NCBI GenBank assembly: GCA_965277895.1
Contig: CBDIDR010000001.1
Span: 372,001 to 436,000, forward strand
Origin: GCA-2862585 sp965277895
GTDB taxonomy: Bacteria; Bacteroidota; Bacteroidia; Flavobacteriales; UBA7312
Direction of reading: 5' to 3'
DNA length: 64,000 nt
The notes beneath the pieces were generated by a model. It worked only from the letters and a program-made list of their open reading frames with translations. It searched no databases and was not told where the DNA came from. Shown piece by piece: positions 1 to 9,669 of the stretch; the stretch's first letter is position 1; each line of letters starts with the position of its first letter. Made by a program: the position numbers and the translations under genes.

Positions 1-1080
1 TTTATTGGCAATCATAATCATGGAATGGCTTTAAATATCACAGGTCAAGACCCCTCAGGGTTTTATTCAGTTTTGTCTGGATTATCTGGCCAACCGCCTC
101 AATCCTTTCCAAATTCGCATTATGGAACGGAGTTAGAATATGTTGTTGGCGTTGACAATCTTTCTAATCAATACTCACAATCCATTTCTGATGCCTTTAA
201 TAGCGGAACAAACTCCATAAGCTACCCTGATACTAATCTGGCGGATCAATTGAAAACAGTGGCTAAATTGATTAGCGGTGGCTTGAACTCAAAAGTATAT
301 CTAGTTAAAATTTCAGGCTTTGATACACATAACAATCAGGTGCAAGATTCAGGAAGTCCAATCGGAGAACATCATGAACTTTTAACTGAGCTTTCAACAG
401 CTGTTGAAACGTTTTTTAATGACTTAGATGCTCAAGGCATTGCTGATGATGTCGTTGGCGTAACCTATTCTGAATTTGGAAGAAAAGCAGCTGAAAATGG
501 TAATTTGGGAACAGACCACGGTCAAGTGTCACCTATGTTTGTTTTTGGGAAGCCTATTCAAGCAGGTGTTTCAGGAATTAACCCAGATTTGACTGAAGCT
601 AATAGTGACAATAACTATCAAATTGAAACCGTACAGTATGATTATAGGCAGACCTTTGCAACTCTTTTTCAAGATTTTATGGGTGCAGATTTCAATATAA
701 TTAACAGTGCCTTTTATAACCATACTTCTGAAGAGTCTATTGTAGAATCTAAAATAAACGGTTTAATAAAAGATTCTTTTTTAGTTCCTGAAGATTGCTA
801 TGAGAATGTCTCGACTACTACGAATTTTGAAGAAGCACATTTTGAAGTTTTTCCCAACCCATTTAAATCATCGATAAACATTAGCTCCAATTTTAGTTTA
901 ACTCATTTTTCAAGCTTTGAGGTTTATACCATTAGTGGTCAATTCCTTTTAAGCGGTAGGGTTGTAGTAGCGAATAGTAACAAATTAAGTATAAACCTTT
1001 CTAGTCTAAGTAGCGGCATTTACATACTGAAAATCAATTCAACCAATACGTCGAAAAAATTTAAAGTTGTTAAATCTTGA
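1..1080 (+). CDS. DUF1501 family protein with T9SS type A tail (5' truncated)
   Basis: The frame is open from base 1, so the gene starts before the window; an internal ATG at 25 is not a likely start. Seen: the DUF1501 signatures FDTHNNQ and SEFGRKAAENGNLGTDHG in the middle, then a C-terminal domain with FPNPFKSS and SGIYILKINS, typical of T9SS type A sorting. DUF1501 proteins belong to the alkaline phosphatase/sulfatase-like fold and are exported; their substrate is unknown. Inferred location: secreted or attached to the cell surface by the type IX system. It is followed convergently, after 26 bp, by the serine hydrolase gene. The family call is firm; the biochemical role is not known. Confidence 0.85.
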   Translation, partial: FIGNHNHGMALNITGQDPSGFYSVLSGLSGQPPQSFPNSHYGTELEYVVGVDNLSNQYSQSISDAFNSGTNSISYPDTNLADQLKTVAKLISGGLNSKVYLVKISGFDTHNNQVQDSGSPIGEHHELLTELSTAVETFFNDLDAQGIADDVVGVTYSEFGRKAAENGNLGTDHGQVSPMFVFGKPIQAGVSGINPDLTEANSDNNYQIETVQYDYRQTFATLFQDFMGADFNIINSAFYNHTSEESIVESKINGLIKDSFLVPEDCYENVSTTTNFEEAHFEVFPNPFKSSINISSNFSLTHFSSFEVYTISGQFLLSGRVVVANSNKLSINLSSLSSGIYILKINSTNTSKKFKVVKS

Positions 1081-1106
1081 GAAGCTCTTGAAGTTCTATC
1101 AAAAAC

Positions 1107-2300
1107 TCATTCAATAATTATCTTTTTCTCAACTAAACCACCCTCATAGAGGTAAAAGAGGGGTGTGTTTTTCAATTCACTAGTTTCCCTGCCGAAGACA
1201 TCAACGATTTTAATTAGCTTTTTTGAATAGGTGTTTGAAAAGCTTTCCACAGTAGAGACACAGCTTAAATCATTGATATAATTCCATATGCCTATATTAA
1301 GATTAGTCTCAACAAGCTCAGTTGATGTTGCATTCCCCATTCTAATCCACACCATATTTTCAGAAGGTACAACATTTATTATCTGGCCGTTTTTGCCGAG
1401 TGCTGCGATTACATCATTTGGGGCGTTTGGGAAAAGGCTGCCGTCAAAGACAAATTGAGTTCCTGGCAACATAAAACTTGACTTTCCATTAAGCCACCAC
1501 AAGTAGCCATACGATTCGTTTAAAGCTTGCGAGCTATTGACCATCTGACTAAAGTAGTTTTCGTCAGACAGAATTTGAGTTCCATCCCATTCGCCATTAT
1601 TTTGAATTAATAAACCAAAACGAGCCATACTCCTTGTTGTACTTGAAAAAACATTGTCGTAGCCAACATAGCTGAAAATACCATCCATGCCAATAGGGTT
1701 CAGCAGCCTTTGATTTGCATATATATTTATGCCTTGTCCAGTGGCATTTTCTAATACCGGTCTTAACAGAGTATAAGGAGCATTGTGGTATGCCCATCTT
1801 GTTTCAGGCTCAGCCAAGTAGATAAGACAGCTGTCATCAGTACAGAAAGGATTTGAAACGCCATCGTCAAGGCCACTTGTCATAGTAAGCTGATTCCAAA
1901 TGGTTATTTTTTCTTCTTCTTCAGGCGAGGAATAAGTCCAGCCGCTTCCTAGATAATCAGATGTTGTGTCGTTAATATTCAAAAAACCCTCCTCTTGAGC
2001 AATACCCAAGAGAAACGAGCTCAGCGTTTTACCTGCCGATGCCCAATACCAATACGAGCTGTCTGTATGTTCGTCAAAATACTGTTCTAAAACAATTTTA
2101 CCGTCCTTCAGAAGAATAAAAGACTTGCTGTTAGCCTCATCCAAAAAGCCATATAAACTATCAATTTTATCTGGACACCAGTCAAAGTTTGACGGTGAAA
2201 GGGTATCCCATTCTGAAGAGTTATTTGGCGGAAAATACGATTGTGCACTTACTGATGCAGCAAACAGAAAAAGCATAAAAACCATGATAGTTCTCATCAC
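1107..2300 (-). CDS. Serine hydrolase, class C beta-lactamase / penicillin-binding-protein-like
   Basis: A 397-aa protein with a signal peptide (residues 1-20, ending SVSAQ). Seen: the SxxK motif at Ser88-Ala-Gly-Lys91, a Tyr171-His-Asn173 motif of the YxN type, and a DDG...NP stretch typical of the beta-lactamase (AmpC-like) fold. Members are periplasmic or surface esterases, D-aminopeptidases or beta-lactamase relatives; the sequence does not say which. The last ~34 residues (VFGRE, NTPLFYLYEGG, VEKKIIIE) resemble the final strands of a T9SS tail but lack the YPNP start. The esterase gene at 2914 ends the same way. It could be a surface-anchored hydrolase; resistance is not implied. Confidence 0.82.
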   Translation of the reverse strand: MMRTIMVFMLFLFAASVSAQSYFPPNNSSEWDTLSPSNFDWCPDKIDSLYGFLDEANSKSFILLKDGKIVLEQYFDEHTDSSYWYWASAGKTLSSFLLGIAQEEGFLNINDTTSDYLGSGWTYSSPEEEEKITIWNQLTMTSGLDDGVSNPFCTDDSCLIYLAEPETRWAYHNAPYTLLRPVLENATGQGINIYANQRLLNPIGMDGIFSYVGYDNVFSSTTRSMARFGLLIQNNGEWDGTQILSDENYFSQMVNSSQALNESYGYLWWLNGKSSFMLPGTQFVFDGSLFPNAPNDVIAALGKNGQIINVVPSENMVWIRMGNATSTELVETNLNIGIWNYINDLSCVSTVESFSNTYSKKLIKIVDVFGRETSELKNTPLFYLYEGGLVEKKIIIE

Positions 2301-2348
2301 TCAACAAATTAAGGGTTAATGTATTGATTCAGAAATCCTAGCCCGAGC

Positions 2349-2738
2349 TTACTCTTTTTTTGATTTAAATTCAAAAACAGAAAAAGTGCTTGTACCAGAA
2401 GTATCCTCAGTAAATACGCTTGTATCCCAAGTTTTAGTTGCCCACTCGTCACATTCACCGTCTCCAAAATCAATAGAGGCTACCCAATTGTCATTTTCAT
2501 CATGGAACTCAATTAATCCTGAAACAGGCGTTAAAACGGTTTTATCCCACTCTTCAAAATAGCACTCTTCTTTGACAATTGAATCCGATATAGTTTCAAC
2601 ATATCCATCTTCTTGTAGTTCCGACCTTAGCTCTAAGGCATCGTTACTCACTACTTCAACATCTTGAATATCGGTTTTCTCGCATGCCGTAAACAGCAAT
2701 CCGACACATAATAAAATTGATAAAACGTATTTTGACAT
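2349..2738 (-). CDS. Small lipoprotein, unknown function
   Basis: A 129-aa protein. The N-terminus has a hydrophobic segment followed by the lipobox LFTAC (Cys at about residue 19), so it should be lipidated and membrane-anchored. The rest is acidic, with no recognised domain; FGDGECDEWATKTWD lies near the C-terminus. It lies 48 bp upstream of the serine hydrolase on the same strand, so co-transcription is possible. I do not recognise the family. Confidence 0.7.
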   Translation of the reverse strand: MSKYVLSILLCVGLLFTACEKTDIQDVEVVSNDALELRSELQEDGYVETISDSIVKEECYFEEWDKTVLTPVSGLIEFHDENDNWVASIDFGDGECDEWATKTWDTSVFTEDTSGTSTFSVFEFKSKKE

Positions 2739-2850
2739 TTGTAAAGGTTTTAGAGTATCAAAGTTACTAAATTTTCAAAATATAAGTCAGAGTATTAGCT
2801 CTACAAGGGTCATACAGCCTTTTTTAATAGTATTTGGTTAATGCGTTTTT

Positions 2851-2880
2851 TATCCCGCTAAATTGAGCGGGATATTTTTT
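2851..2880 (+). terminator. Rho-independent terminator with no obvious upstream + strand gene
   Basis: A 9-bp perfect stem (TATCCCGCT / AGCGGGATA) with a 6-nt loop is followed by six T on the plus strand. On the minus strand it is followed by A, so it works only rightward. No plus-strand gene lies between 1080 and here. It could end a short RNA from 2740-2850, or act as a leader attenuator for the esterase gene that starts 34 bp later. Confidence 0.6.
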
Positions 2881-2913
2881 GTAGCTTTACCCTAACCTAA
2901 CCCCATTCTCATA

Positions 2914-3915
2914 ATGAAGCTCTATTTTGCCCTAATTTTAGTTGTTCCAGCACTTGTTTTTGGACAAGAGAACTTTAGTTTTTCACATGACGGCATTATC
3001 AGACAATACATTTATTATTCACCTGATAAACTGGAAGATAATGCCCCTCTAGTTTTTGTTGGGCATGGCTATAGCGGTACCGCACAAGGAATGATGAACT
3101 CTTGCACAATGAATGAGCTTGCCGATAATTATGGCTTTGCAGTTTGTTATCCAGAAGGAACAGTCGATGGTTCAGGTAATAATTTTTGGAATGTTGGCTA
3201 TGATTTTCACCAAAACGAGTCGGTTGATGATGTAGGCTTTATACTTTCCCTTGCGACATATTTGCAAGAAACGTACAACTTAAGCGTTGAAAATACCTTT
3301 GGAACAGGCATGTCCAATGGCGGAGAACTATGCTACCTATTAGCCTGTCAATCAAACGGAAAGATTAAAGCTGTAGCTCCCGTAGCTGGAGGAATTTGGT
3401 ACAATTTTTTGAATGACAATGGCTGTAATCCAAAAGTACCAATGCCACTTTTTATTAAGCACGGAACGAATGATTATGTAACTCTTTATGAAGGGGATGT
3501 AACAGACGATTATTGGGGGGCTTATTTGTCAGTAGATTCAATTGTCAGCATTTTTTTAAATCAACACAACTTCACGGATTTGGTCATTGATACGATGCCA
3601 AACCTGAACAATAATCAGAGAATAACAATACGGTCAAAATACAGCTCACCCTTGAATTATAAGCAGTTATGGCTGTATAAATACGAAAACGGAGGACATA
3701 ACTGGGGAGCGGATGACTATAGTGTTGAAGAAGAAATATGGGAATTCTTTAGTCTAATGATGAGCACACCCTCAACAATCCATTCATATACAAAAGATAG
3801 AAAACCCATTAGAAGGTTTGATTTTTTAGGGCGAGATATTCAACAAAAAAACAACCCCCTATTTATTGAGTTTTATGATGACGGAACCGTAGAAAAAAGA
3901 CTAATTATTGACTAG
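2914..3915 (+). CDS. PHB depolymerase / feruloyl-esterase-type alpha/beta hydrolase (CE1-like)
   Basis: A 333-aa secreted protein with a signal peptide MKLYFALILVVPALVFGQ. Seen: the oxyanion region FVGHGYSGT, the nucleophile elbow G132-M-S134-N-G136, a GGHNWG histidine motif near residue 265, and the FWNVGYD stretch common to the PHB depolymerase/LpqC esterase family. Such enzymes cut ester bonds in polyesters or acylated polysaccharides. Near an acyltransferase-bearing glycan region a carbohydrate esterase role is possible but only inferred. The C-terminal ~35 residues (FLGRD, NPLFIEFYDDGT, VEKRLIID) match the tail of the serine hydrolase at 1107-2300 and may be a shortened T9SS signal. A weak -7-like box (TAGCTTTA) lies at about 2882. 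Confidence 0.82.
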   Translation: MKLYFALILVVPALVFGQENFSFSHDGIIRQYIYYSPDKLEDNAPLVFVGHGYSGTAQGMMNSCTMNELADNYGFAVCYPEGTVDGSGNNFWNVGYDFHQNESVDDVGFILSLATYLQETYNLSVENTFGTGMSNGGELCYLLACQSNGKIKAVAPVAGGIWYNFLNDNGCNPKVPMPLFIKHGTNDYVTLYEGDVTDDYWGAYLSVDSIVSIFLNQHNFTDLVIDTMPNLNNNQRITIRSKYSSPLNYKQLWLYKYENGGHNWGADDYSVEEEIWEFFSLMMSTPSTIHSYTKDRKPIRRFDFLGRDIQQKNNPLFIEFYDDGTVEKRLIID

Positions 3916-3984
3916 CATTTTTCAAATAAGTTGTTGCAGGAAAGCCAACGAATGACTTTTTGTGATAAGTGTCTTCTTTTTTTT

Positions 3985-3992
3985 TATTTTTG
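3985..3992 (+). promoter_or_regulatory. -7 promoter box for the giant repeat protein
   Basis: TATTTTTG fits the Bacteroidota consensus TAnnTTTG and lies 24 bp before the ATG at 4017. TTTG at 3959-3962 sits 22 bp upstream and could be the -33 element. Confidence 0.5.
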
Positions 3993-4016
3993 GAATGAAC
4001 CCTAACAAGTTAAGAT

Positions 4017-7000
4017 ATGCGTCTAGTTTTATCTGTTTTACTCCTTTCAACATTTATTTTTTTTGCTAAATGCGGGGAGGTTAGGGCCGTCAATAAAGCA
4101 GAGTCGGGCATTTCTAACAATGCCATTTCAGCCCATTTTGAAGAAATAAATATAGTAGAGCAAAGCAGTTTTTCAAGCACAAGTGCTAGTGTTGTAGATT
4201 CTCTTGAGGTTAATATTTTACAAGATGATGTTTGTGACGCAAATGGAATTATGGAGATTATTACACCAACTAATATGTCTCCTCCTTATAACTTAGAGGT
4301 AATTTACCCCAATAATTCAGTATTCACATTTGCCTATAACGATGCTGGTTTTACACTTTCAAATCTTAATGGCGGTTTGTACGAAATAACAGTATTTTCA
4401 GGAAATGACACTTCCTTTGCTTCTGTTGATTTACCACAAATAGAATTAAACACTAATTTTTACAGCCCATCTTTTTCTACTGGAGGATACAATATAAGCT
4501 GTTATGGCGATTGCGACGCCTCCTTATTTATTAATATTATTAATCCTTCTGAGACGTATACTGTAGACTGGTATATGGACTCTGTTTCTGGAGCGCCTTT
4601 TTATAGCAGTTCAGAGGTTAGCTCTAGTCAAGATAATTTGTGTGCTGGCGAATATGCCATTTTATTCACTTCTTCTTCTGGTTGTGAGTCAGTAAGAGAA
4701 TTTACAATTCGCGAGCCAGATAGTTTGTATACAGAAGGAGTCAGCGGTGAAGAAGTCTGCGAACCAGATCCAAACGGCTACATAGAAGTAGATGTTTTTG
4801 GTGGCGTTGGGGAGGCTATAAACAATGCCACAGGACAAGTCATAAATTTTATTGATTACACTTACAGTTGGACAGGGCCCAATGGATATACCTCTTCACA
4901 AGAAGATATTAGCTCTTTAGAGGCGGGAAATTATACCCTTGAAGTAGAAGATAACAATGGCTGTACGTACACGAGTAGTTTCAATGTTGTTGATGTTTTT
5001 CAAGGCCTAGAATTAGCCGAGCTAAATAGTGAAGGAATCACTTGTAACGGTGGCTCTGATGGCAGCTTGGAAGTAGCAGCAACAGGAGGTTTGGCCCCCT
5101 ATGAATACAGAATAGACGGAGGAGCGTGGCAGTCATCAGGAGTATTCACAGGACTATCTTCAGGAACTTATGCGGTTGAAGTTAAGGATGGCAATAACTG
5201 TATAGTACTCTTGGATGTAGATATAGAAGATGCCGAAGTCCTTACTTCAGAAACTACAATAGAAAGTTGTGAAGCTTACACATGGAACGGCACGACTTAT
5301 ACGGAAAGTGGCACGCACACTTATACGACTACTAACGCAAATGGCTGCGATAGTACAGCTACTTTAAATTTAACAATTGTTGAAAATAGTACTGGCACAG
5401 ACACACAAGTACATTGTGAAGAATACACCTGGATTGATGGAGTAACATATACTGAGAGTAACACAACGGCTACATATACTTTTCTTATTACAGAAGGCTG
5501 TGACAGTGTAGTGACCTTAGACCTCACCATAGATATTTGTGGTTGTACAGATGCTTTAGCCTGTAATTATGACTCCTCTGCAACGAGCGATGATGGTTCT
5601 TGCGAATACGAAGACCCATTAGATTTAGGTTCAGATGTTTTTGTTTGTGAGGGGAGTTATATTTTAGACGCCGGCTCAGGCTATGACACCTACCTTTGGT
5701 CAACAGGTGAAACTACACAAACCATAACAGTAAATCAGACGGGGGAGTATACCGTTTCTACACCTTGCTCTAATACAGATGCTGTTTTTGTAACGCTTAA
5801 CTATTGTGACTCTTTGGTCGTTAATGTTATTCAAGACGATTTATGTAACAGTAATGGTATATTAGAAATTATCCCACCTTCTTCTCTAACACCACCATAC
5901 GCCATAGATATTATTTACCCAAACGGCTCTATTTTTAATGATAATTTCTCAACTGAAGTTCTCACTCTTAATGGTTTAGGCGGAGGTTTTTACGAAATAA
6001 CAGTTTCATCAAATAACGATACGGCATCATCTTCGGTTGAGCTTTTAGAAAACACTTTAAACACTAACTTCTTTAGCCCTGCTAGTAGTGGTTATAATGT
6101 TAGCTGTTATGGCGATTGCGATGCCTCTTTATCGGTCAATATATTCAATTCGTCAGAGACATATACTATTGATTGGTACACCGATTCTGTTTTCGGGGTT
6201 CCGTTTTTCAGCACCACAGACTTTAACAGTACTCAAGATAATTTATGTGCTGGCGAATACACCATCTTGTTCACCTCTTCTACAGGCTGTGAGTCTACGA
6301 GAAACTTCACTGTCAGACAGCCAGACAGTTTATATACAGAAGGAGTCGTTGGAGAAGAAGTCTGCGGACAAGACCCTAACGGCTTTATAAATTTAGATGT
6401 CTTTGGTGGTGTAGGTGACGTGATAAATAACTCGACAGGTCAAGTTATATCTTTTGTAGATTATACTTACAGTTGGACGGGCCCTAACGGCTTTACTTCA
6501 ACACAAGAAGATATCAGTTCTTTAGAAGCAGGTGATTATACTCTAGAGATAGAAGACAATAACGGCTGTACACATACAAATACGTTCACAGTTATAGATG
6601 TTGTACAGGGCTTAGAGCTATCATTATTAAATAATATTGGTGTAACATGTTATGGCGGTTCTGACGGCAGTGTGGAAGTAGTAGCGACAGGAGGTCAAGC
6701 CCCTTACGACTACAGAATAGATGGAGGAGCGTGGCAATCATCAGGAGAATTTACTGGACTAGCTTCTTTTGCAGGAACATACATTATTGAAGTAAGAGAC
6801 GACAATGACTGTGTAGTATCTTTGGGAGTAGATGTGGAAGATGCTGAAGTTCTTATTTCAGAAACAACGATTGAAAGTTGTGACACCTATACTTGGAATG
6901 GCACAACTTATACAGCAAGTGGCACATACACTTACCTTACACAAAACGCCAATGGTTGTGACAGCACTGCGACATTAAACCTAACCATAAACCAAACAAC

Positions 7001-8024
7001 ATTTGGTACAGACACACAAGTGCATTGCGAAGAATATACTTGGATAGACGGCATTACTTACACAGCAACTAATACGACAGCAAGCTTTACTTTGACAAGT
7101 TCAACAGGCTGTGATAGTATAGTAACCTTAGACCTCACTATTTTAGAAGCTACAGAATCTACAACATCAGAAGTATCTTGTGATACCTATACGTGGAACG
7201 GCACGACTTATTCGGAAAGCGGAGCATACACCTATACAACTACAAACGCCAATGGCTGCGATAGTACAGCGACCTTGAATTTAACAATCAACGAAACAAC
7301 ATTTGGCACGGATGTTCAATCAAATTGCGAAGAATATACTTGGATAGATGGTGTAACATATACCGAGAGTAACAACACAGCTACCTACATATTAACCAAT
7401 TCATTAGGTTGTGACAGTATCGTAACTTTAGACCTCACTATTTTAGAGACTACAGAATCTACAACAACGATTGAAAGCTGCGACACCTATACGTGGAACG
7501 GCACAACTTATACAGCAAGTGGCACATACACTTACCTTACACAAAACGCCAATGGTTGTGACAGCACTGCGACATTAAACCTAACAATAAACCAAACAAC
7601 ATTTGGTACAGACACACAAGTACATTGCGAAGAATATACTTGGATAGACGGCATTACTTACACAGCAACTAATACGACAGCAAGCTTTACTTTGACAAGT
7701 TCAACAGGCTGTGATAGCATAGTAACCTTAGAACTCACTATTTTAGAAGCTACAGAATCTACAACATCAGAAGTATCTTGTGATACCTATACGTGGAACG
7801 GCACGACTTATACAACAAGTGGTACATACACTTACACGACTACAAACGCCAATGGCTGCGATAGTACAGCGACCTTGAATTTAACAATCAACGAAACAAC
7901 ATTTGGTACAGATGTTCAATCAAATTGCGAAGAATATACTTGGATAGATGGTGTAACATATACCGAGAGTAACAACACAGCTACCTACACATTAACCAAT
8001 TCATTAGGTTTGACAGTATCGTAA
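4017..8024 (+). CDS. Giant SprB/repeat surface protein, N-terminal part (frame broken at ~8010)
   Basis: The N-terminal 1,335 aa of a very large secreted protein. It starts with a hydrophobic leader MRLVLSVLLLSTFIFFAK. Seen in order: a beta-rich domain (LQDDVCDANG...); SprB-like repeats (TCNGGSDGS, GGLAPYEYRIDGG); a Cys module (YTWNGTTYT...GCDSTATLNLTI); a GCTD...DDGSC acidic repeat; a second copy of the same set; then ~50-aa Cys repeats in 600-bp units. The frame ends at 8024 because one base is missing near 8010: the usual 'ggttgtgacag' reads 'ggtttgacag', turning LGCDSIV into LGLTVS. Its partner in the same absolute frame is 9582-15230, so these are one gene of about 3,740 residues. Role: probably a T9SS-exported adhesin or gliding-type surface filament (inference from SprB-like repeats). 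Confidence 0.75.
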   Translation: MRLVLSVLLLSTFIFFAKCGEVRAVNKAESGISNNAISAHFEEINIVEQSSFSSTSASVVDSLEVNILQDDVCDANGIMEIITPTNMSPPYNLEVIYPNNSVFTFAYNDAGFTLSNLNGGLYEITVFSGNDTSFASVDLPQIELNTNFYSPSFSTGGYNISCYGDCDASLFINIINPSETYTVDWYMDSVSGAPFYSSSEVSSSQDNLCAGEYAILFTSSSGCESVREFTIREPDSLYTEGVSGEEVCEPDPNGYIEVDVFGGVGEAINNATGQVINFIDYTYSWTGPNGYTSSQEDISSLEAGNYTLEVEDNNGCTYTSSFNVVDVFQGLELAELNSEGITCNGGSDGSLEVAATGGLAPYEYRIDGGAWQSSGVFTGLSSGTYAVEVKDGNNCIVLLDVDIEDAEVLTSETTIESCEAYTWNGTTYTESGTHTYTTTNANGCDSTATLNLTIVENSTGTDTQVHCEEYTWIDGVTYTESNTTATYTFLITEGCDSVVTLDLTIDICGCTDALACNYDSSATSDDGSCEYEDPLDLGSDVFVCEGSYILDAGSGYDTYLWSTGETTQTITVNQTGEYTVSTPCSNTDAVFVTLNYCDSLVVNVIQDDLCNSNGILEIIPPSSLTPPYAIDIIYPNGSIFNDNFSTEVLTLNGLGGGFYEITVSSNNDTASSSVELLENTLNTNFFSPASSGYNVSCYGDCDASLSVNIFNSSETYTIDWYTDSVFGVPFFSTTDFNSTQDNLCAGEYTILFTSSTGCESTRNFTVRQPDSLYTEGVVGEEVCGQDPNGFINLDVFGGVGDVINNSTGQVISFVDYTYSWTGPNGFTSTQEDISSLEAGDYTLEIEDNNGCTHTNTFTVIDVVQGLELSLLNNIGVTCYGGSDGSVEVVATGGQAPYDYRIDGGAWQSSGEFTGLASFAGTYIIEVRDDNDCVVSLGVDVEDAEVLISETTIESCDTYTWNGTTYTASGTYTYLTQNANGCDSTATLNLTINQTTFGTDTQVHCEEYTWIDGITYTATNTTASFTLTSSTGCDSIVTLDLTILEATESTTSEVSCDTYTWNGTTYSESGAYTYTTTNANGCDSTATLNLTINETTFGTDVQSNCEEYTWIDGVTYTESNNTATYILTNSLGCDSIVTLDLTILETTESTTTIESCDTYTWNGTTYTASGTYTYLTQNANGCDSTATLNLTINQTTFGTDTQVHCEEYTWIDGITYTATNTTASFTLTSSTGCDSIVTLELTILEATESTTSEVSCDTYTWNGTTYTTSGTYTYTTTNANGCDSTATLNLTINETTFGTDVQSNCEEYTWIDGVTYTESNNTATYTLTNSLGLTVS

Positions 8025-8462
8025 CTTTAGACCTCACTATTTTAGAGACTACAGAATCTACAACAACGATTGAAAGCTGCGACACCTATACGTGGAACGG
8101 CACAACTTATACAGCAAGTGGCACATACACTTACCTTACACAAAACGCCAAGATAGCGCTGCGACCTTGAACCTAACAATAAACGAAACAACACTTTGGC
8201 ACAGATGTTTCAAATTGCGAAGAATATACTTGGATAGACGGCATTAACTATACCGATAGTAACTAAACACAGCTACCTACTATTACAATTCAAGAGGCTG
8301 TGACAGCATCGTAACTTTAGACTCACTATTTTAGAAGCTACAGAATCTACAACATCAGAAGTATCTTGTGATACCTATACGTGGAACGGCACGACTTATT
8401 CGGAAAGCGGAGCATACACCTATACAACTACAAACGCCAATGGCTGCGATAGTACAGCGACC
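8025..8462 (+). pseudogene. Frame-disrupted repeat unit inside the giant protein gene
   Basis: No long frame spans this stretch, but it is plainly repeat DNA. Compared with the sister units it has several small indels, such as 'aacgccaagatagcgctg' where others have a longer 'aacgccaatggttgtgatagc', 'acaacactttggcac' with two extra bases, and 'agtaactaaacacagc' creating a stop. The unit from 8063 is 589 bp instead of 600. Damage this dense in one unit with clean neighbours looks more like a poor consensus than evolution. Confidence 0.7.
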
Positions 8463-9053
8463 TTGAATTTAACAATCAACGAAACAACATTTGGCACGGA
8501 TGTTCAATCAAATTGCGAAGAATATACTTGGATAGATGGTGTAACATATACCGAGAGTAACAACACAGCTACCTACATATTAACCAATTCATTAGGTTGT
8601 GACAGTATCGTAACTTTAGACCTCACTATTTTAGAGACTACAGAATCTACAACAACGATTGAAAGCTGCGACACCTATACGTGGAACGGCACAACTTATA
8701 CAGCAAGTGGCACATACACTTACCTTACACAAAACGCCAATGGTTGTGACAGCACTGCGACATTAAACCTAACAATAAACCAAACAACTTTTGGTACAGA
8801 CACACAAGTACATTGCGAAGAATATACTTGGATAGACGGCATTACTTACACAGCAACTAATACGACAGCAAGCTTTACTTTGACAAGTTCAACAGGCTGT
8901 GATAGCATAGTAACCTTAGAACTCACTATTTTAGAAGCTACAGAATCTACAACATCAGAAGTATCTTGTGATACCTATACGTGGAACGGCACGACTTATT
9001 CGGACAAGTGGAGCATACACCTATACAACTACAAACGCCAATGGCTGCGATAG
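8463..9053 (+). pseudogene. Giant repeat protein, internal fragment 1
   Basis: A 196-aa open stretch (MNLTINETTFGTD...) made only of the Cys repeats. It has no start signal of its own and ends where an extra base appears near 9003 ('tcggacaagtgg' where sister units have 'tcggaaagcgg'). It should be read as the interior of the 4017-15230 gene, not as a separate gene. Confidence 0.65.
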
Positions 9054-9669
9054 TACAGCGACCTTGAATTTAACAATCAACGAAACAACATTTGGCACGG
9101 ATGTTCAATCAAATTGCGAAGAATATACTTGGATAGATGGTGTAACATATACCGAGAGTAACAACACAGCTACCTACATATTAACCAATTCATTAGGTTG
9201 TGACAGTATCGTAACTTTAGACCTCACTATTTTAGAGACTACAGAATCTACAACAACGATTGAAAGCTGCGACACCTATACGTGGAACGGCACAACTTAT
9301 ACAGCAAGTGGCACATACACTTACCTTACACAAAACGCCAATGGTTGTGATAGCACTGCGACATTAAACCTAACAATAAACCAAACAACATTTGGTACAG
9401 ACACACAAGTACATTGCGAAGAATATACTTGGATAGACGGCATTACTTACACAGCAACTAATACGACAGCAAGCTTTACTTTGACAAGTTCAACAGGCTG
9501 TGATAGCATAGTAACCTTAGAACTCACTATTTTAGAAGCTACAGAATCTACAACATCAGAAGTATCTTGTGATACCTATACGTGGAACGGCACGACTTAT
9601 ACGGAAAGTGGTACATACACCTATACACGACTACAAACGCCAATGGCTGCGATAGTACAGCGACCTTGA
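8968..9669 (+). pseudogene. Giant repeat protein, internal fragment 2
   Basis: A 233-aa open stretch of the same repeats, shifted by one base relative to fragment 1. It ends after about two extra bases near 9625 ('cctatacacgac' where others have 'cttacacgac'). After that point the original frame of 4017 is restored and continues to 15230. Confidence 0.65.
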
